Shown here: positions 34,726 to 44,770 of the stretch, piece after piece
How the letters are laid out: every line of letters starts with the position of its first letter
Position numbering within the stretch: the first letter of the stretch is position 1
Source of the DNA: Pseudomonas sp. LP_7_YM
GTDB taxonomy: Bacteria; Pseudomonadota; Gammaproteobacteria; Pseudomonadales; Pseudomonadaceae
Assembly: GCF_004364435.1 (NCBI RefSeq)
Contig: NZ_SOCT01000004.1
Location: 1 to 64,000, forward strand
Direction of reading: 5' to 3'
Length of the DNA: 64,000 nt
Made by a program: the position numbers and the translations under genes
Notes under the pieces: model-generated
Databases searched by the model: none
What the model was told of the DNA's origin: nothing
Seen by the model: only the letters and a program-made list of their open reading frames with translations

Positions 34726-36984
34726 TTATCCTTTGAGCTTGCGCAGATTACCCAAAACCGATTCCAGCGCTCGGTCGAACAGCAACGAATCCTCCAGCAC
34801 TCGAATCGCTCCGCGACGGAACTCGACGGCAAGTCCCATGCGGGTCTTCTCCAGCACCTTCATCCCGGTACGGTTGACGAATACGTAGCGCCCGCTCGGC
34901 TCGACGATTGCCGCGAGTTTGCACCGCAGCTTGTGCTCTTCGTCTTCCTGAATCTCGACCCAACTGCCCAGCCGCAACTTCCCGACCTGCAGCAGACCTT
35001 CGTCGTCCTCCGGCAAATGCATCAACGGCTCGCTCTGCACCTGCTCGCCCGGCGCGACCAGCACGATCTCCTCCACCACCGCCATCATCGACGGCCCTTC
35101 GCCAGCCACGCTCACTGGCAATTCGACGCTGGCTGGCTCTGCACCAGCTTCCTGCGTGCGCGCAACATGGTTGAACGCTTGCACATGCAAGGCTTCGAGC
35201 TGGCTGAAAAATTCGCTGGTGGCAAAGGGGTCGAACGCGGCACTGCTCAGCCCGTCGCGCAGAGACTTGAGCAGCCCTGGCACCAGTTCCAGCAGACGCT
35301 GGCGGGCATCCGGTTCTTCGTGCGGCTCGACACTCCAGATCAGTTCGTCCATTGCCTGCAATCCGGCCGTCCACTCGATGGACTGTTCGCCATGCTTGAG
35401 GCATGTCAGCAGCAGCACCTTGCTCCAGGCTTCCTGCAACAAGCGCACCACCACCTCGGGCAGGGTCTTGCCGAGCAGACGATCGTTGAGCGCCTGCTGT
35501 ACGCGTTGCCGCGCAAGTTCCGCCAGCGCCCGGCCTTCTTCGGCATCGCGAGTACGCTGTTCGAGCAATTCGCTGCGACGTCGCTCGTCGCTGGTAAAGG
35601 CCAGAAAATCCACCAGCAACTCGGTGAAGATCGCCGGATCATCGACGAAATCATGCAACAGCCGCTGCACGATCTGCTCGATGCGCGTGTACAGCGAGTC
35701 CCGCTGGCTATCGTCGCGCCCGCCCCAGCCCAACGCCGCCGAAGCGATCTCGTTGAGCAGACGCCGTGCCGGGTGGCTGCCCCGGCTGAAAAAACTTTTG
35801 TCGATGACCGCAACTTTCAGCATCGGAATCTGCAGACGCCCGATCAACGCCCGCAGCGAACCGGGCAAGTTACGGTCGTCGAGAATGAATTCGAAGAGCA
35901 TCGAGATCAGGTTGATGACGTCTTCATCGATGGTGCCGACGGTGCGGAATTTTCCGCTGCGAGCACTCACACGGGCGATCAGCTGTTCCAGTTGCGCGCG
36001 CAGATCGAAGTCATCAGGCGTCTCGGCGCGCGGCACGTATTGCTGCAGGTGAGACAGAAGACGCAGCAGATCCTGACTGGAAATCGGTCGGACTTCGCCT
36101 GCGCTGTCCGGTCGCGGCGTCAAGTTGCCCCGCACGTGGGCCAACAACTCCTGCAACGCGGAAAAAACTTCCTGCACGCTTTCATCGAGTTTCTCGGCCA
36201 CCTGAACCATCGCCGCACTTTCGGCGCGCCGCGTCTCGGAATCGGCGTTCGATCTGGCGGAACGATCGGTAGAACGACGCGACGGCAGAACCTTCAGATC
36301 AGGCAGCACACCAGCGGCGATCAGCAACTGGTTGGCGGCCTCATACAGTTGATCGGCATCGGACAGAGCGTAGCGTTCGAAGAGCTTGAGGATGATCAGC
36401 TTGACCTTGATTTCGACGCCCAGATTGCGCCCGGCCTGCAAGAAGAAATCGCACAGCAGCGTCGGCCCCAACGGGTTCGTTTCGTCGGTCAGCGGCTGGG
36501 GGATCAACTCGTTCAGCCGCGTGGTCAATTGACTCAGCGCCACGCCATCACGACTGACCACCTTGGTCACCATCGAATCGATGGCAACAGTACGCTCCAG
36601 ATCATCGTTATGGACCAGCGCCAGTTTGTCGAACGACACGGGTTCGGTAAGGATCGGCTCGGCGATTTCATACTGACCGAGGCGCAGAAACGCATCGAAG
36701 AATTTGTCCAGAAAATTGCGTTCGATACTCTTACGCTTTAGCCGCAGGTCACGCATGGCTTCAAAAAAGATGTTTTGCTCGGCGTTGTTATGCGCACGAT
36801 CCGCCATCTCGAACAACGTGTCGTCAGCATTATCGAACAGGGTCTGCAGGCTTTCCTTGAGCTGCTGTGCGGCTTTATCACGCACTTGCAATAAAACGAC
36901 GGGCAGCCGGGCAGCGACAGGCGAAGACCCCAGCTGATCAGCAGGCATCTTGCTCAAAGGCACCACTTTACCGTCGTTCTGCAT
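34726..36984 (-). CDS. DUF1631-family protein (conserved, function unknown)
   Basis: 752 residues from ATG 36984, supported by GAGAGG 6 bases upstream; the earlier in-frame start at 37008 lacks one. It matches the DUF1631 family of large, mostly helical cytoplasmic proteins of pseudomonads: LFDNADDTLFEMADRAHNN, AMRDLRLKRKSIERNFLDKF and the C-terminal GSWVEIQEDEEHKLRCKLAA beta segment that resembles a PilZ-like fold. The family is found near surface-associated regulatory genes. The function is unproven. It stands alone between ampD and nadC. Confidence 0.85.
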   Translation of the reverse strand: MQNDGKVVPLSKMPADQLGSSPVAARLPVVLLQVRDKAAQQLKESLQTLFDNADDTLFEMADRAHNNAEQNIFFEAMRDLRLKRKSIERNFLDKFFDAFLRLGQYEIAEPILTEPVSFDKLALVHNDDLERTVAIDSMVTKVVSRDGVALSQLTTRLNELIPQPLTDETNPLGPTLLCDFFLQAGRNLGVEIKVKLIILKLFERYALSDADQLYEAANQLLIAAGVLPDLKVLPSRRSTDRSARSNADSETRRAESAAMVQVAEKLDESVQEVFSALQELLAHVRGNLTPRPDSAGEVRPISSQDLLRLLSHLQQYVPRAETPDDFDLRAQLEQLIARVSARSGKFRTVGTIDEDVINLISMLFEFILDDRNLPGSLRALIGRLQIPMLKVAVIDKSFFSRGSHPARRLLNEIASAALGWGGRDDSQRDSLYTRIEQIVQRLLHDFVDDPAIFTELLVDFLAFTSDERRRSELLEQRTRDAEEGRALAELARQRVQQALNDRLLGKTLPEVVVRLLQEAWSKVLLLTCLKHGEQSIEWTAGLQAMDELIWSVEPHEEPDARQRLLELVPGLLKSLRDGLSSAAFDPFATSEFFSQLEALHVQAFNHVARTQEAGAEPASVELPVSVAGEGPSMMAVVEEIVLVAPGEQVQSEPLMHLPEDDEGLLQVGKLRLGSWVEIQEDEEHKLRCKLAAIVEPSGRYVFVNRTGMKVLEKTRMGLAVEFRRGAIRVLEDSLLFDRALESVLGNLRKLKG

Positions 36985-37365
36985 CAAGGACCTCTCGTTA
37001 AACATCATTTAAACAGCCACTGCGATAGCCACAACACGATCCCAAGCGAACGATAGCTCCACTTGGACAATCTCGAGTTATGTAGTCCTTGAATCACGCA
37101 GGCAGAACGTCAGCCTATGACGTCAAATACAAGGCAAAGTATCTTTTAAAACGCTTGCGCTCGCCAGCGGGCACGCCCCTTTAGATAGAATAATAGGTAG
37201 CAGAGAGAAACGCGCTGGGATAGACCGCGAAAAACCGGTTCCATCGCAGAAACGGCAAAAAAACCGACAGAGTGCATGGCATCCATTCAGTTGAAGGCTT
37301 CCAGGCCCGTGAGTCGGTACAGCTGGCTGCCTTATACTTGCCGCACATAGTTAGTGGAATCCGAT
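36985..37365. other. Divergent promoter region of the DUF1631 gene and nadC
   Basis: About 380 bp with no gene. It must carry leftward and rightward promoters. TTATACTTG (37332-37340), about 25 bp before the nadC start, resembles a weak -10 region. No riboswitch-like structure was recognised. Confidence 0.4.
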
Positions 37366-38214
37366 ATGCCGAATTTAGTCCTAGCTTCGCTCACCGCAGA
37401 GATTGAGGCCAACGTACGCCGCGCGTTGCTGGAGGACGTCGGCACAGGCGACCTCACCGCCCAACTTATTCCCGCCACGCGCCTGGCCAGGGCCACCGTC
37501 ATCTGCCGCGATGATGCGGTGATCGCCGGTACCGCCTGGGTCGACAGGGTTTTTCGCCAGCTGGACCCGCGCGTCGCGGTGCACTGGCAAGTGGTCGATG
37601 GCAATCGGGTCAAACCCAACCAAGCCCTGTTCCACCTCGAAGGCCCGGCCCGTTCGCTGCTGACCGGCGAACGCAGCGCCCTGAACTTCCTGCAAATGCT
37701 CTCGGGCGTGGCAACCCGCGCTCAGCACTACGCGGATATGGTCGCCGACACTCAGGTCAAACTGCTCGACACCCGCAAAACCCTGCCCGGCCTGCGCATG
37801 GCGCAGAAATACGCCGTAACCTGCGGCGGCTGCCACAACCACCGCATCGGCCTGTTCGACGCATTCCTCATCAAGGAAAACCACATTGCAGCCTGTGGCG
37901 GCATCGCCGACGCCATCACCGCCGCGCACAAGATCGCCCCGGGCAAGCCGGTGGAAGTCGAAGTGGAAAACCTCAACGAGCTGCAACAAGCCCTCGACGG
38001 CGGCGCCGACATCATCATGCTCGACGAACTCAGCCTGGACGACATGCGCCAGGCCGTGCGTCTCACCGCTGGCCGCGCCCGGCTGGAAGCCAGCGGCGGA
38101 GTGACCGATGCGACCTTGCGCAGCATTGCCGAGACCGGGGTGGACTACATCTCGATTGGCACGCTGACCAAGGATGTGAAAGCGGTGGATTTGTCGATGC
38201 GGTTGAGTATTTGA
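37366..38214 (+). CDS. nadC: NadC, nicotinate-nucleotide pyrophosphorylase (carboxylating)
   Basis: 282 residues from ATG 37366. It converts quinolinate and PRPP to nicotinate mononucleotide in de novo NAD synthesis. Conserved blocks: [53 protein letters not shown] and [20 protein letters not shown] (substrate and PRPP binding), then [14 protein letters not shown]. Length is normal and the gene is intact. It stands alone in its orientation. Confidence 0.97.
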   Translation: MPNLVLASLTAEIEANVRRALLEDVGTGDLTAQLIPATRLARATVICRDDAVIAGTAWVDRVFRQLDPRVAVHWQVVDGNRVKPNQALFHLEGPARSLLTGERSALNFLQMLSGVATRAQHYADMVADTQVKLLDTRKTLPGLRMAQKYAVTCGGCHNHRIGLFDAFLIKENHIAACGGIADAITAAHKIAPGKPVEVEVENLNELQQALDGGADIIMLDELSLDDMRQAVRLTAGRARLEASGGVTDATLRSIAETGVDYISIGTLTKDVKAVDLSMRLSI

Positions 38215-38446
38215 CGTAAATCTCTGTGCGCGTGTGCTTGCCCGACTTGCCTTCCAGTTCGCCACGCGCGGTACAGCCGGTGCAGCGCTCTGGCAGCCGC
38301 CACTGACACAATGGCCATCCGCAGCAAGCACCCAAATCGAACAATCCTGGCCGCGTTGTCTGTTTTGGTCGCTCTGCTCAGCAGCAACTGTCGTCTAAGC
38401 TGCTCGTTCACCGCGATGGTGTGGGGGCGCACGGGAGAAAAGAGAG

Positions 38447-39178
38447 ATGGCAGATCTGATTTTGCTTCACGGCGGCAACCACGGCTCCTGGTGCTGGGCG
38501 CCGCTGCTGGAAGAATTGGCAAAAGAACCCGCGCGGTTTCAGCGCATCATCACCCTCGACATGCCAGGCTGCGGCAGTAAACGTGGTCGCGACAACTCGC
38601 AACTAAACCTGGCGACGGTTGTAAAAGAACTCAACGACGGCCTGCGCACGGCAGACGTCAAGCAGAGCATTCTGCTGGGCCACTCAATTGCTGGCGCCCT
38701 CGTGCCCATGATGGCGGTCGAGGATCCGTCGCTCTATTCGCAGCTGATCTATCTGGCGACCTCGCTACCTGCCGAAGGGCAGAGCATCATGCAGCTGCTG
38801 GGCACCGGTCTGCACGGCGAAGATCCCGAGCATGTTGGTTATCCAATCGATCCACTTGCAAGCACGCCGCAAGCACTCAGCGCCGCCATGTTTGGCCAGG
38901 ATTTGAGCGAGGTCCAGCTGAGCTGGTTATTGAGCGAAGTGGCACAAGACAGCACGCCGCCGGCAGTCGCTCTGGAACCGGTCACGCGCGCCGGTTACCA
39001 AGGCCTGATGCCCGCCACCTACATCCTCACCCAGCGCGACAACATCCTGCCGCCGCTCTGGCAACGTCGCTTTGCCGAACGGGCCGGGGCAGCGCGCATT
39101 ATTGAAATCGATACGCCACACGAGCCCTTCGTTTCGCATCCCGCGCTACTTGCCGAGGTGCTGCGGAGGTTGAGCTAG
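38447..39178 (+). CDS. Alpha/beta hydrolase (methylesterase/hydroxynitrile-lyase-like)
   Basis: 243 residues, GGGAGAAAAGAGAG before the ATG. Alpha/beta-hydrolase fold: oxyanion region LILLHGGNHGSWCW, nucleophile elbow LLGHSIAGALVP with the Ser, and the C-terminal catalytic His in DTPHEPFVSHPALLAEV. The pattern is close to the small plant-type methylesterase/salicylate-esterase group. The substrate is unknown. It is likely cytoplasmic because it has no signal peptide. Confidence 0.85.
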   Translation: MADLILLHGGNHGSWCWAPLLEELAKEPARFQRIITLDMPGCGSKRGRDNSQLNLATVVKELNDGLRTADVKQSILLGHSIAGALVPMMAVEDPSLYSQLIYLATSLPAEGQSIMQLLGTGLHGEDPEHVGYPIDPLASTPQALSAAMFGQDLSEVQLSWLLSEVAQDSTPPAVALEPVTRAGYQGLMPATYILTQRDNILPPLWQRRFAERAGAARIIEIDTPHEPFVSHPALLAEVLRRLS

Positions 39179-39297
39179 GGGTGTTGTTCTCTGTTTTGCG
39201 GGCGCGGTGCGAGGCGGTGTTGGGCGTGACCAGATGCCGGGGTGCTCAAACGAGTATGAGTGCTACTCCTACGTTCAACACGCTACCTTCGAAACGA

Positions 39298-39327
39298 AAA
39301 AGCCCGGTCTCGAGGACCGGGCTTTTG
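39298..39327 (-). terminator. Rho-independent terminator for tRNA-Thr
   Basis: AAAAAGCCCGGTC-TCGAG-GACCGGGCTTTT is a perfect stem with T-runs on both strands. It lies directly downstream of the leftward tRNA-Thr and can also end the rightward hydrolase transcript. Confidence 0.9.
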
Positions 39328-39335
39328 GGTGTTGC

Positions 39336-39411
39336 TGGTGCCGAAAATAGGAATCGAACCTACGACCTTCGCGTTACGAGTGCGCTGCTCTACCGACTGA
39401 GCTACTTCGGC
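39336..39411 (-). tRNA. tRNA-Thr (anticodon CGT)
   Basis: A 76-nt cloverleaf on the minus strand. It begins GCCGAAGTAGCTCAGTCGG and has anticodon loop CTCGTAA with CGT. The T-loop is GGTTCGATTCC and the end is CGGCACCA. The acceptor stem GCCGAAG/TTTCGGC is paired with one mismatch. The tRNA-Thr beside pilA is a conserved arrangement in Pseudomonas. Confidence 0.96.
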
Positions 39412-39431
39412 GGTCTAGCCAACTTAGACGA

Positions 39432-39839
39432 TTAATTAGCGCTAGCGGTGATACAGCCCTTTGGCTGATAGTCGGCATCTACACTAGTAGTACACGTCCA
39501 TGTGCCATCAGTAGCACGAGCGAGAGTGATCGTTTTTGTATTGACGACAGGAGGGGCATTTATCAGTGTGCACACCAGCGCAGCGGTAGTAGCACCAACA
39601 GAGACAGTGCAGTTGGAAGAGCTTGCTGGAACATTGATATTGGTGCTATCTGGCGTTGCACCTTGGTTAATCTGATCTTCATAACCAGTTTTCAAGGCAG
39701 TCAATTCCGCATAACCAGCAGTAACCTTAGCTTTGGCTTGGTACTTGGAATATGCAGGAATGGCGATCGCCGCCAAGATGCCGATAATCGCAACAACGAT
39801 CATCAGTTCGATCAGTGTGAAACCTTTTTGTGCTTTCAT
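39432..39839 (-). CDS. pilA: PilA, major type IV pilin
   Basis: 135 residues from ATG 39839. A short basic leader (MKAQKG) is cleaved before Phe, followed by the class IVa N-terminus [20 protein letters not shown] with Glu at mature position 5. The mature protein then has the alpha-helical spine ([20 protein letters not shown]) and a beta head. Four Cys follow: NCTVS, LVCTL, WTCTT and GCITA, the last pair probably forming the C-terminal D-loop disulfide. It is divergent from pilBCD. It is processed by PilD and assembled for twitching and adhesion. A sigma-54 promoter is visible upstream. Confidence 0.95.
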   Translation of the reverse strand: MKAQKGFTLIELMIVVAIIGILAAIAIPAYSKYQAKAKVTAGYAELTALKTGYEDQINQGATPDSTNINVPASSSNCTVSVGATTAALVCTLINAPPVVNTKTITLARATDGTWTCTTSVDADYQPKGCITASAN

Positions 39840-39885
39840 TGTTCGCTCCAAAATCACGAATATAGTGTGAGGCTGTGCCGCTTGA

Positions 39886-39902
39886 TGCATCCTCTATGCC
39901 AA
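39886..39902 (-). promoter_or_regulatory. Sigma-54 promoter of pilA
   Basis: Read on the minus strand, TTGGCATAGAGGATGCA has GG and GC separated by 10 bases, matching the sigma-54 -24/-12 pattern (TGGCAC-N5-TTGC). It lies about 47 bp before the pilA start codon. PilR/PilS-dependent sigma-54 control of pilA is known in pseudomonads. Confidence 0.8.
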
Positions 39903-40059
39903 CTTCTTTATCACATTTGTCTACTCGCCATAGCTTTCTTGACGCTGCCCCTTCCATAGCCAAGCAGAAAGTGACATTTAATGTCACCTCCGGCTCATCC
40001 AATTGGCAGCGCAGCCTGACTACGCTATAAACCACACACTGTGTACGTCTGGTGGTTTT

Positions 40060-41754
40060 ATGACTGATGTTGTCCTCACCGGTTTGGCCAAACAACTTGT
40101 TGTGGCCAACCTGCTTGATCAAAAAGTAGCCAAGCAAGCCTACCAGCAGGCTCGACGTGACAAAGTTTCGTTGGTCAGCTACCTCGTACAAAACAAGCTG
40201 GTTAATAGCCTGGCGTTAGCGGAATTAGCATCCGACCAGTTTGGTCTGGCCTTTCTTGACCTGAGCACGTTAGACAAGGACAGCCAACCAAAAGGATTAG
40301 TGAGTGAAAAACTGGTCCGTCAGCACGCCGCACTGCCGTTGTGGCGTCGCGGCAATAAACTGTTCGTGGGTATCTCGGACCCGACCAATCATCAGGCAAT
40401 TACGGATATACAGTTCAGCACTGGTTTGAATACCGAGGCCATTTTGGTCGAAGACGACAAGCTCAGCGTAGCCATTGACAAAATGTTTGATACCCACGGC
40501 GGGCTCAGCGAGATGGCTGATGTCGACCTTAGTCTTGAGATCGAAGCCGTAACCGCGAATAAAGAAGCGACGCTGGATGAGGTCGATTCCGAAGACGCTC
40601 CCGTGGTTCGCTTTGTTAACAAAATGCTGATGGATGCCATTCGTCTTGGCTCCTCCGACCTGCACTTCGAACCCTATGAAAAAACCTTTAGGGTTCGACT
40701 GCGTACGGACGGCATTCTTCACGAAGTTGCCAAACCGCCGACCCAACTGGCGGGGCGTATTGCTGCGCGGCTGAAGGTCATGGCAGGGCTGGATATCTCT
40801 GAGCGACGCAAACCCCAGGACGGCAGGATCAAGCTGCGTATTTCCAAGACGCGTGCGATCGATTTCCGCGTCAATACGCTGCCTACGCTATGGGGCGAAA
40901 AAATTGTCATGCGGATCCTTGATCCCGCCAGTGCACAGATGGGTATCGATGCTTTGGGTTATGAGCCTGAACAGAAAGAACTTTACCTGCAGGCGCTACG
41001 CCAACCGCAAGGAATGATCCTGGTTACAGGTCCTACCGGCTCCGGGAAAACGGTCTCCCTCTATACCGGTTTGAACATCCTGAATACCGTAGATATCAAT
41101 ATCTCAACCGCCGAAGATCCGGTGGAAATTAACCTCGAAGGCATCAACCAAGTTAACGTCAATCCGCGTCAAGGTATGGATTTCTCTCAGGCACTGAGGG
41201 CATTCCTGCGCCAAGACCCGGATGTGATCATGGTGGGTGAAATTCGCGACCTTGAGACGGCTGAGATCGCTATCAAGGCTTCTCAGACCGGGCATATGGT
41301 TTTGTCGACATTGCACACCAACAGCGCGGCCGAAACCCTGACCCGGCTGCACCACATGGGCGTAGCGGCTTTCAACATTGCGACAGCAATCAACCTGATC
41401 ATTGCCCAGCGTCTGGCACGTAAACTTTGCTCCAGCTGCAAGAAGGAAAATGATATTCCTCGCGAAACGCTGATTGCAGAAGGGTTTCCGGCGGAGAAAA
41501 TCGGCACCTTTAAACTGTACTCACCAATAGGTTGTGATCAGTGCAATGCTGGCTATAAAGGCAGAACCGGAATTTATGAAGTTGTGAAGACCACGCCTGA
41601 ACTTGAACGCATCATCATGGAGGAAGGCAACTCCATTGAGATTTCCGCGCAGATGCGCAAAGACGGCTTTAATGACCTGCGCACTTCGGGACTTAGGAAA
41701 GCCATGCAAGGCGTGACCAGTCTAGAAGAAGTCAACCGGGTGACCAAGGACTAG
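40060..41754 (+). CDS. pilB: PilB, type IV pilus extension ATPase
   Basis: 564 residues from ATG 40060 (MTDVVLTGLAKQLVVANLLD). GspE/PilB ATPase that powers pilin polymerisation. N-terminal T2SSE_N domain, then Walker A LVTGPTGSGKTVSLYTGL, Asp box ISTAEDPVEINLEG, Walker B QDPDVIMVGEIRDLETAE, His box GHMVLSTLHTNSAAETL, and a zinc tetracysteine (CSSCKK ... CDQCNAGYKGRTGIYEV). Normal length. First gene of a rightward pilBCD-coaE-yacG cluster; pilC follows after 2 bp. Confidence 0.97.
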   Translation: MTDVVLTGLAKQLVVANLLDQKVAKQAYQQARRDKVSLVSYLVQNKLVNSLALAELASDQFGLAFLDLSTLDKDSQPKGLVSEKLVRQHAALPLWRRGNKLFVGISDPTNHQAITDIQFSTGLNTEAILVEDDKLSVAIDKMFDTHGGLSEMADVDLSLEIEAVTANKEATLDEVDSEDAPVVRFVNKMLMDAIRLGSSDLHFEPYEKTFRVRLRTDGILHEVAKPPTQLAGRIAARLKVMAGLDISERRKPQDGRIKLRISKTRAIDFRVNTLPTLWGEKIVMRILDPASAQMGIDALGYEPEQKELYLQALRQPQGMILVTGPTGSGKTVSLYTGLNILNTVDINISTAEDPVEINLEGINQVNVNPRQGMDFSQALRAFLRQDPDVIMVGEIRDLETAEIAIKASQTGHMVLSTLHTNSAAETLTRLHHMGVAAFNIATAINLIIAQRLARKLCSSCKKENDIPRETLIAEGFPAEKIGTFKLYSPIGCDQCNAGYKGRTGIYEVVKTTPELERIIMEEGNSIEISAQMRKDGFNDLRTSGLRKAMQGVTSLEEVNRVTKD

Positions 41755-41756
41755 GT

Positions 41757-42989
41757 ATGGCAACCAAAGCAAAAAAAACCAAGGTGGCCAAACCTGTTGT
41801 ATACGCTTGGGAAGGTATAGACAAAAAGGGCGCCAAAGTGACCGGCGAATTGCCCGGGCACAATCCTGCCCTGATCAAAGCGCAGTTGCGCAAGCAAGGC
41901 ATCAACCCGCTCAAGATCCGCAAAAAGTCGGTGTCCATTTTCAGCGCGGGCAAAAAAATCAAGCCGCTGGATATCGCTTTTTTCTCGCGGCAGATGGCGA
42001 CCATGATGAAGGCAGGGGTCCCACTGCTCCAGTCCTTCGACATCATTAGCGAAGGCTCCGCCAATCCGAACATGCGCAAGCTCGTCGACGACATAAAGCA
42101 CGAGGTGGCTGCCGGGCACAGCTTCGCAACTGCCCTGCGACAAAAGCCTCAGTATTTTGATGACTTGTTTTGCAATCTGGTCGACGCTGGCGAACAAGCC
42201 GGGGCGCTGGAATCCCTCTTGGACAGGGTCGCTACGTACAAGGAAAAAACCGAGTCGCTGAAAGCAAAAATCAAGAAAGCGATGACATATCCAATCGCGG
42301 TAGTGATCGTCGCGTTCATTGTGAGCGGTATTTTGCTGATCAAGGTAGTTCCTCAGTTCCAGCAGCTCTTTGCCGGATTTGGTGCAGATTTACCGGCTTT
42401 TACTGTCATGGTTATCGGCCTTTCTCAAGTGCTGCAGGATTACTGGCTTATTTTGTTGGTTGCGGTTTTCTTGATAGTTGTGGGGTTCAGGCATGCACGT
42501 AAGACGTCCGAAAAGTTCAGAAATGGGCTTGATCGTACGCTGCTTAAACTTCCAATCATCGGGCAATTACTCTATAAGTCAGCCGTTGCTCGATATGCCC
42601 GTACATTGGCAACGACGTTCGCTGCAGGGGTGCCTTTGGTGGAGGCTCTGGATTCCGTTTCAGGAGCCACGGGGAACATTGTTTTCAGGAATGCGGTAAA
42701 TAAGGTAAAGCAGGACGTCTCCACAGGCATGCAGTTGAATTTCTCAATGCGCAGTACGGGCGTCTTTCCGACACTCGCTGTGCAGATGACCGCCATCGGT
42801 GAAGAGTCCGGGGCCCTGGACTCCATGCTCGACAAAGTGGCGACGTATTACGAGGAAGAAGTCGACAACATGGTCGACAGCCTCACCAGCCTCATGGAAC
42901 CTATGATCATGGCGGTACTGGGCGTCATCGTCGGTGGCCTCGTCATCGCCATGTACCTCCCCATCTTCCAGCTCGGAAACGTCGTCTAG
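41757..42989 (+). CDS. pilC: PilC, type IV pilus inner-membrane platform protein
   Basis: 410 residues with two T2SSF domains (each with a helical bundle plus membrane helix): FFSRQMATMMKAGVPLLQSF and ARTLATTFAAGVPLVEALDS are equivalent repeats. Membrane helices at about 178-195 (VVIVAFIVSGILLIKVVP), 225-245 (DYWLILLVAVFLIVVGFR) and near the C-terminus (MIMAVLGVIVGGLVIAMYLP). It links PilB motion to pilin in the inner membrane. It is tightly spaced between pilB (2 bp) and pilD (2 bp). Confidence 0.97.
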   Translation: MATKAKKTKVAKPVVYAWEGIDKKGAKVTGELPGHNPALIKAQLRKQGINPLKIRKKSVSIFSAGKKIKPLDIAFFSRQMATMMKAGVPLLQSFDIISEGSANPNMRKLVDDIKHEVAAGHSFATALRQKPQYFDDLFCNLVDAGEQAGALESLLDRVATYKEKTESLKAKIKKAMTYPIAVVIVAFIVSGILLIKVVPQFQQLFAGFGADLPAFTVMVIGLSQVLQDYWLILLVAVFLIVVGFRHARKTSEKFRNGLDRTLLKLPIIGQLLYKSAVARYARTLATTFAAGVPLVEALDSVSGATGNIVFRNAVNKVKQDVSTGMQLNFSMRSTGVFPTLAVQMTAIGEESGALDSMLDKVATYYEEEVDNMVDSLTSLMEPMIMAVLGVIVGGLVIAMYLPIFQLGNVV

Positions 42990-42991
42990 CC

Positions 42992-43864
42992 ATGTCCCTC
43001 CTCGACCTCCTGGCCAGCTCCCCACTGGCCTTCGTTTTATGCACCCTCGTTTTAGGCCTGCTCGTCGGCAGCTTCCTCAACGTAGTCATCTACCGCCTGC
43101 CGAAAATGATGTTCCGGGACTGGAAAATCCAGGCGCGGGAAGTGCTGGAGCTGCCGCCAGAACCGGAAAGCGAAACCTTCAACCTGACGCTCCCCCACTC
43201 CCGCTGCCCGCACTGCTCGCACAAAATTCGCCCATGGGAAAACCTGCCAGTCATCAGTTATCTGTTCCTGGGCGGCAAGTGCTCCGGTTGCAAAGCGCCG
43301 ATCAGCAAGCGCTATCCGCTGGTCGAGCTGGCGTGTGGTGTGTTGTCGGCTTTCGTGGCCTGGCATTTCGGGTTTGGCTGGCAGGCGGGAGCGGTGTTGC
43401 TGTTGAGTTGGGGGTTGTTGTCGATGAGCTTGATCGATGCCGACCACCAGCTATTGCCGGATGCGATTGTGTTGCCGTTGTTGTGGCTGGGTTTGATCGT
43501 TAACTCGTTCGGTTTGTTTGCCTCGCTGACTGATGCGCTGTGGGGTGCGGTGGCTGGGTATCTGGTGTTGTGGGCGGTGTTTTGGCTGTTCAAGCTGGTC
43601 ACTGGCAAGGAGGGCATGGGGTATGGCGATTTCAAGTTGCTGGCGATGCTCGGTGCCTGGGGAGGCTGGCAGATTTTGCCGTTGACGATTTTGTTGTCGT
43701 CGATTGTCGGTGCGGTGCTGGGCCTGATTCTATTGCGGCTGCGCAATGTCGAGACGAGTACGCCGATACCGTTCGGGCCTTATCTGGCCCTTGCGGGGTG
43801 GATCGCATTGCTCTGGGGTGATCAAATAACCACTTCGTATTTGCAGATCGCCGGTTTCAGATGA
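42992..43864 (+). CDS. pilD: PilD/XcpA-type prepilin peptidase and N-methyltransferase
   Basis: 290 residues, bifunctional inner-membrane aspartyl protease. Cytoplasmic zinc domain with CPHCSHKI and CSGCKAPI. Catalytic Asp residues lie in [12 protein letters not shown] and [15 protein letters not shown] (GxGD motif). About eight membrane helices. It cleaves pilin and pseudopilin leaders (pilA here and type II secretion pseudopilins elsewhere) and methylates the new N-terminus. Its end overlaps coaE by 4 bp. Confidence 0.96.
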   Translation: MSLLDLLASSPLAFVLCTLVLGLLVGSFLNVVIYRLPKMMFRDWKIQAREVLELPPEPESETFNLTLPHSRCPHCSHKIRPWENLPVISYLFLGGKCSGCKAPISKRYPLVELACGVLSAFVAWHFGFGWQAGAVLLLSWGLLSMSLIDADHQLLPDAIVLPLLWLGLIVNSFGLFASLTDALWGAVAGYLVLWAVFWLFKLVTGKEGMGYGDFKLLAMLGAWGGWQILPLTILLSSIVGAVLGLILLRLRNVETSTPIPFGPYLALAGWIALLWGDQITTSYLQIAGFR

Positions 43865-44481
43865 CTTCTTGCGCAACAAAACCCTGGATTCTGGGCCTCA
43901 CGGGTGGCATCGGCAGTGGCAAGAGCGCGGCAGCGCAATGCTTTGTCGAGTTGGGCGTGCATCTGGTGGACGCCGATAACGCCGCGCGCTGGGTGGTTGA
44001 GCCGGGGCGGCCGGCTTTGGCGCAGATTGCCGGGCACTTCGGCGCGCAGGTGCTGCAGGCCGACGGCACGCTGGACCGCGCAGCGCTGCGTGAGCTGATT
44101 TTCAAGGATCCGCAACAGCGCACCTGGCTTGAGGGGTTGCTGCATCCGCTGATTCGCGAGGAGATTGGTCAGTACCTGGCGCGTGCAGAATCGCCTTACG
44201 CGATTCTGGTGTCGCCGTTATTGCTGGAGACTTCCCAGCATCAGACCGTGCAGCGGGTGCTGGTGATCGATGTGCCTGAAGCGGTGCAGATCGAGCGCAC
44301 GGTGCTGCGCGACAAGACCAACGAGGAGCAGGTTCGCGCGATTCTCAAGGTGCAGGCCAGTCGTGAAGAGCGTCTGAGCCGCGCCGATGACGTGCTCGTC
44401 AATGATCGCGACCCTGCCTGGCTGAAAAGCGAAGTCGAGCGACTGCATCACTTTTATCTAACTTTGCGTGGAGGCCAATGA
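43861..44481 (+). CDS. coaE: CoaE, dephospho-CoA kinase
   Basis: 206 residues, cytoplasmic P-loop kinase catalysing the last step of CoA synthesis. Walker [18 protein letters not shown] at the N-terminus. Characteristic [14 protein letters not shown] and the CoaE-typical [14 protein letters not shown] and [11 protein letters not shown] blocks follow. The ATG overlaps the pilD stop (ATGA). yacG overlaps its own stop. pilD-coaE-yacG is the standard Pseudomonas order. Confidence 0.96.
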   Translation: MTSCATKPWILGLTGGIGSGKSAAAQCFVELGVHLVDADNAARWVVEPGRPALAQIAGHFGAQVLQADGTLDRAALRELIFKDPQQRTWLEGLLHPLIREEIGQYLARAESPYAILVSPLLLETSQHQTVQRVLVIDVPEAVQIERTVLRDKTNEEQVRAILKVQASREERLSRADDVLVNDRDPAWLKSEVERLHHFYLTLRGGQ

Positions 44482-44684
44482 TGAGCCAACCAATGACCGT
44501 CGATTGCCCAACCTGTGGAGCGCCTGTGGTGTGGACGGCGGAGAGTAAATTCCGGCCGTTCTGTTCAGACCGTTGCAAACTGATCGACCTCGGCGCCTGG
44601 GCGTCGGAAGAACATGCGATTCCAGTAGCGCCAGACGCAGAGGACGAGTTGTTTTCAGGTGAGTTCGATCCGCGGCAGCATTGA
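44481..44684 (+). CDS. yacG: YacG, DNA gyrase inhibitor (zinc finger)
   Basis: 67 residues from ATG 44481; the adjacent ATG at 44478 adds one Met and overlaps the coaE stop. Zinc-binding four-Cys set: DCPTCGAPV and [14 protein letters not shown], the YacG family signature. Acidic C-terminus. In E. coli YacG binds GyrB and inhibits gyrase. Coupled to coaE. Confidence 0.94.
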   Translation: MSQPMTVDCPTCGAPVVWTAESKFRPFCSDRCKLIDLGAWASEEHAIPVAPDAEDELFSGEFDPRQH

Positions 44685-44770
44685 TGCTCGCCGCCTCCCA
44701 CAGTCGAGCGCGTAGTACGCCACATCATCTGTAGGCGACGTCGGAGGTTACGACACCAGCGAAGCCGGGG

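Noticed and set aside
34702..36741. A 679-codon plus-strand open frame
   Set aside because: Antisense to the DUF1631 gene; it has a Gln/His-rich, Leu-heavy composition typical of reverse-strand shadows of GC-rich genes.
38311..38580. An 89-codon frame overlapping the start of the alpha/beta hydrolase gene
   Set aside because: It runs into the hydrolase in another frame and its C-terminal half is a shadow of that gene.
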